In this document: in pieces, positions 5,243 through 6,614 of the stretch
How the letters are laid out: every line of letters starts with the position of its first letter
How positions within the stretch are numbered: the first letter of the stretch is position 1
DNA from: Leptospiraceae bacterium
GTDB lineage: Bacteria > Spirochaetota > Leptospiria > Turneriellales > Turneriellaceae
Direction of reading: 5' to 3'
Assembly: GCA_016788945.1 (NCBI GenBank)
Contig: JAEUSA010000310.1
Span: 1-6,614 of the forward strand
Length of the DNA stretch: 6,614 bases
The notes under the pieces: model-generated
Seen by the model: the letters and a program-made list of their open reading frames with translations, nothing else
The model's database searches: none
What the model was told of the DNA's origin: nothing
Program-made: the position numbers and the translations under genes

Positions 5243-6526
5243 TCAGTCGAGCTCGGTGACTTCGGCGTGTAATCCGCCTTTTGCGAGACGGATTGTTATT
5301 TTACTGCCTTTTTTCACCTGTGCGCTATCGGTAACGATTTTTCCTTCTGCGTAGGTCACCGAATAACCGCGCGCCAGCGTTGCGAGCGGCGAAAACGCAT
5401 CGAACCGCCCTGAGGTGCTTGTCAGGTGCGCGCGCGTCAGTTTCAGTTTTTGCCCGAGCAGAATATCGAGCGGCGTGAGTTGGTTGAGAGCATTGCTGTG
5501 CGCATTGACAATATTGCGGAACGTGAAGCGCAGTTTTGATTCGAGTTCATCGAGCCAGTGTGCCTGGTCTTTGACGAGCACGTAGGGTTTTTCCCAGAAT
5601 TCTTTTTCTGCGAGGCGTAAGAATCTTTCTTGTGTCAGGTGCAGCCGCGATTCTACACTCGCCGTGGCACGTTTCGTCAGATTTTCAGCTTTGTAGCGCA
5701 GGTCTTCGATGACGGGAAACACCGCACGCGCAGCATCGGTCGGTGTAGCCGCAGCGTAGTCGGCGACATCGTCTGATATCGGGTGGTCAATCTGGTGTCC
5801 CACGGCAGAGACGATGGGAATGCGGCAGGCGGCGATCGCGCGACAGACCGCCTCGTCATTAAATGCCATCAGATCTTCCGCGGAACCGCCGCCGCGGCCG
5901 ACGATGACGACATCACACTTCCATTGTGGTTCCTGAATTTCGTTTAATGCCGCGACAATCGACTGTGCCGCGGCTTCACCCTGCACCTGCGCCGGGGCGA
6001 GAACGATTTCTGCGTGCGGATAACGTTCTTGCACCTGCTTCAACATATCGCGGTAGGCGGCCGTACCTGCACCGGTGACGATGCCGACCCGGCGCGGCAG
6101 CGCGGGCAGCTCACGCCGGTTGTCGCTCTTGATTAATCCTTCTTTGAGCAGGCGTTCGCGAATCTGCTGCAGTTTTTGCATCAGGTCGCCGGCACCGACT
6201 TTTTGTACCTTTTTGACTGTCAGGCTGTACGTCGATTGCGGCGCGTAGATGCCGGTCGAGCCGAGCACTTCGACCTCGATGCCGGTCTTGAGTTCGAAAT
6301 CGAGGGTCGTTTGGGCAAAACGAAAATACGTGCAGCGTATTGTGCTGCGGGGATTTTGCGCTTTCTGGCTCATGTCAGAAAGTGTCATATAGATATGACC
6401 TGAAGACGCGTGTTTCTGGTACGATGTAATTTCACCGCGCACCCAGACATCCTGCAGTTCGGGTGTACTTTTGATTTTGTATTCGATAATTTTGCAGATT
6501 TCTGCGACAGAATATTGCTGCGCCAC
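5243..6526 (-). CDS. xseA: Exodeoxyribonuclease VII large subunit
   Basis: XseA joins several XseB small subunits to form exonuclease VII, which degrades single-stranded DNA from both ends to short oligonucleotides in repair and recombination. The protein has 427 residues against about 456 in E. coli. The N-terminal OB-fold (about 1-105) includes YSVAEICKIIEYKI and VWVRGEITSYQKHASSGHIYMTL. The catalytic domain has VGIVTGAGTAAYRD with Asp160, IVGRGGGSAEDLMAFND with Arg211, and SAVGHQIDHPISD with His244 and Asp247; these match E. coli D155, R205, H238 and D241 in spacing. The family's usual GHETD reads GHQID here. A helical stretch (about 275-370) and the C-terminal FSPLATLARGYSV follow. The start is GTG at 6526: no in-frame ATG, GTG or TTG lies between it and the upstream stop, and no clear Shine-Dalgarno is seen. 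No xseB follows; the next gene is convergent, 6 bp away. Confidence 0.96.
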   Translation of the reverse strand: MAQQYSVAEICKIIEYKIKSTPELQDVWVRGEITSYQKHASSGHIYMTLSDMSQKAQNPRSTIRCTYFRFAQTTLDFELKTGIEVEVLGSTGIYAPQSTYSLTVKKVQKVGAGDLMQKLQQIRERLLKEGLIKSDNRRELPALPRRVGIVTGAGTAAYRDMLKQVQERYPHAEIVLAPAQVQGEAAAQSIVAALNEIQEPQWKCDVVIVGRGGGSAEDLMAFNDEAVCRAIAACRIPIVSAVGHQIDHPISDDVADYAAATPTDAARAVFPVIEDLRYKAENLTKRATASVESRLHLTQERFLRLAEKEFWEKPYVLVKDQAHWLDELESKLRFTFRNIVNAHSNALNQLTPLDILLGQKLKLTRAHLTSTSGRFDAFSPLATLARGYSVTYAEGKIVTDSAQVKKGSKITIRLAKGGLHAEVTELD

Positions 6527-6539
6527 TCTGGGGTAGCAG

Positions 6540-6570
6540 TTGAACGTTGACGCAACGCGTCAATGTTCAA
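6540..6570 (-). promoter_or_regulatory. Strong 14-bp hairpin upstream of xseA
   Basis: On the plus strand TTGAACGTTGACGC and GCGTCAATGTTCAA pair over 14 positions, one a G-T pair, around a 3-nt loop AAC. It ends 13 bp upstream of the xseA GTG. There is no T-run on either side, so it is not a standard intrinsic terminator. It could be an operator, an RNA hairpin between co-transcribed genes, or an intercistronic repeat. Its size and 3-nt loop resemble the palindrome at 2515-2547, although the sequences differ. Confidence 0.55.
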
Positions 6571-6571
6571 G

Positions 6572-6613
6572 TCATTCCACGTGCGTCCGATTCTGATCAC
6601 GCAATGCCTGCAG
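6572..6613 (-). CDS. Possible C-terminal end of an upstream gene (edge fragment)
   Basis: One minus-strand frame entering from the window edge reads LQALRDQNRTHVE and ends at TGA (6574-6572), one base before the hairpin at 6570-6540. The stretch is far too short to identify. The composition and the stop-then-hairpin layout are compatible with the end of a gene upstream of xseA. It could equally be chance. Confidence 0.2.
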   Translation of the reverse strand: MQALRDQNRTHVE

Positions 6614-6614
6614 A

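Overview
The window has about 50% G+C and is gene-dense. It looks like a chromosomal segment of a Gram-negative (diderm) bacterium, because it encodes enzymes for the ADP-heptose of lipopolysaccharide. I suspect a spirochaete of the Leptospirales (Turneriella/Leptonema-like). That rests only on general protein character and on one small protein that resembles Leptospira-type ribbon-helix-helix-like hypotheticals, so treat the placement as weak.

Layout: (1) 1953 to beyond base 1, minus strand: a membrane-anchored penicillin-acylase-family Ntn hydrolase, open to the window edge and so cut at its C-terminus. (2) 2437-1994, minus: a 147-residue protein with a possible ribbon-helix-helix fold. (3) About 110 bp of divergent intergenic DNA with two inverted repeats, the second running into the next start codon. 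(4) 2547-3665, plus: a DegT/DnrJ/EryC1/StrS-type protein of aminotransferase fold whose catalytic lysine position appears to be histidine. (5) 3666-3919: mostly AT-rich spacer with an imperfect hairpin and, on the minus strand, what looks like a decayed 3' fragment of the family in (2). (6) 3920-4087, plus: a 55-residue zinc-ribbon protein with a GTG start, 6 bp ahead of (7) 4094-5236, plus: a fusion of a GmhB-type heptose bisphosphate phosphatase with an RfaE2/HldC-type heptose-1-phosphate adenylyltransferase, carrying a 57-bp in-frame tandem repeat. (8) 6526-5243, minus: xseA, the large subunit of exonuclease VII, convergent with (7) with only 6 bp between the stop codons. (9) 6540-6570: a strong hairpin upstream of xseA, next to what may be the last codons of another gene.

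The phosphatase and nucleotidyltransferase activities in (7) supply two late steps of ADP-heptose synthesis; the kinase and the isomerase must be encoded elsewhere. The DegT-type protein upstream fits a nucleotide-sugar or surface-polysaccharide context, but its altered active site makes an ordinary aminotransferase role doubtful. The acylase and xseA appear to be unrelated neighbours. The items most worth a second look are the Lys-to-His DegT homologue with the hairpin over its start, the phosphatase-adenylyltransferase fusion with its internal repeat, the small zinc-ribbon gene, and the recurrence of a small-protein tail as a pseudogene.
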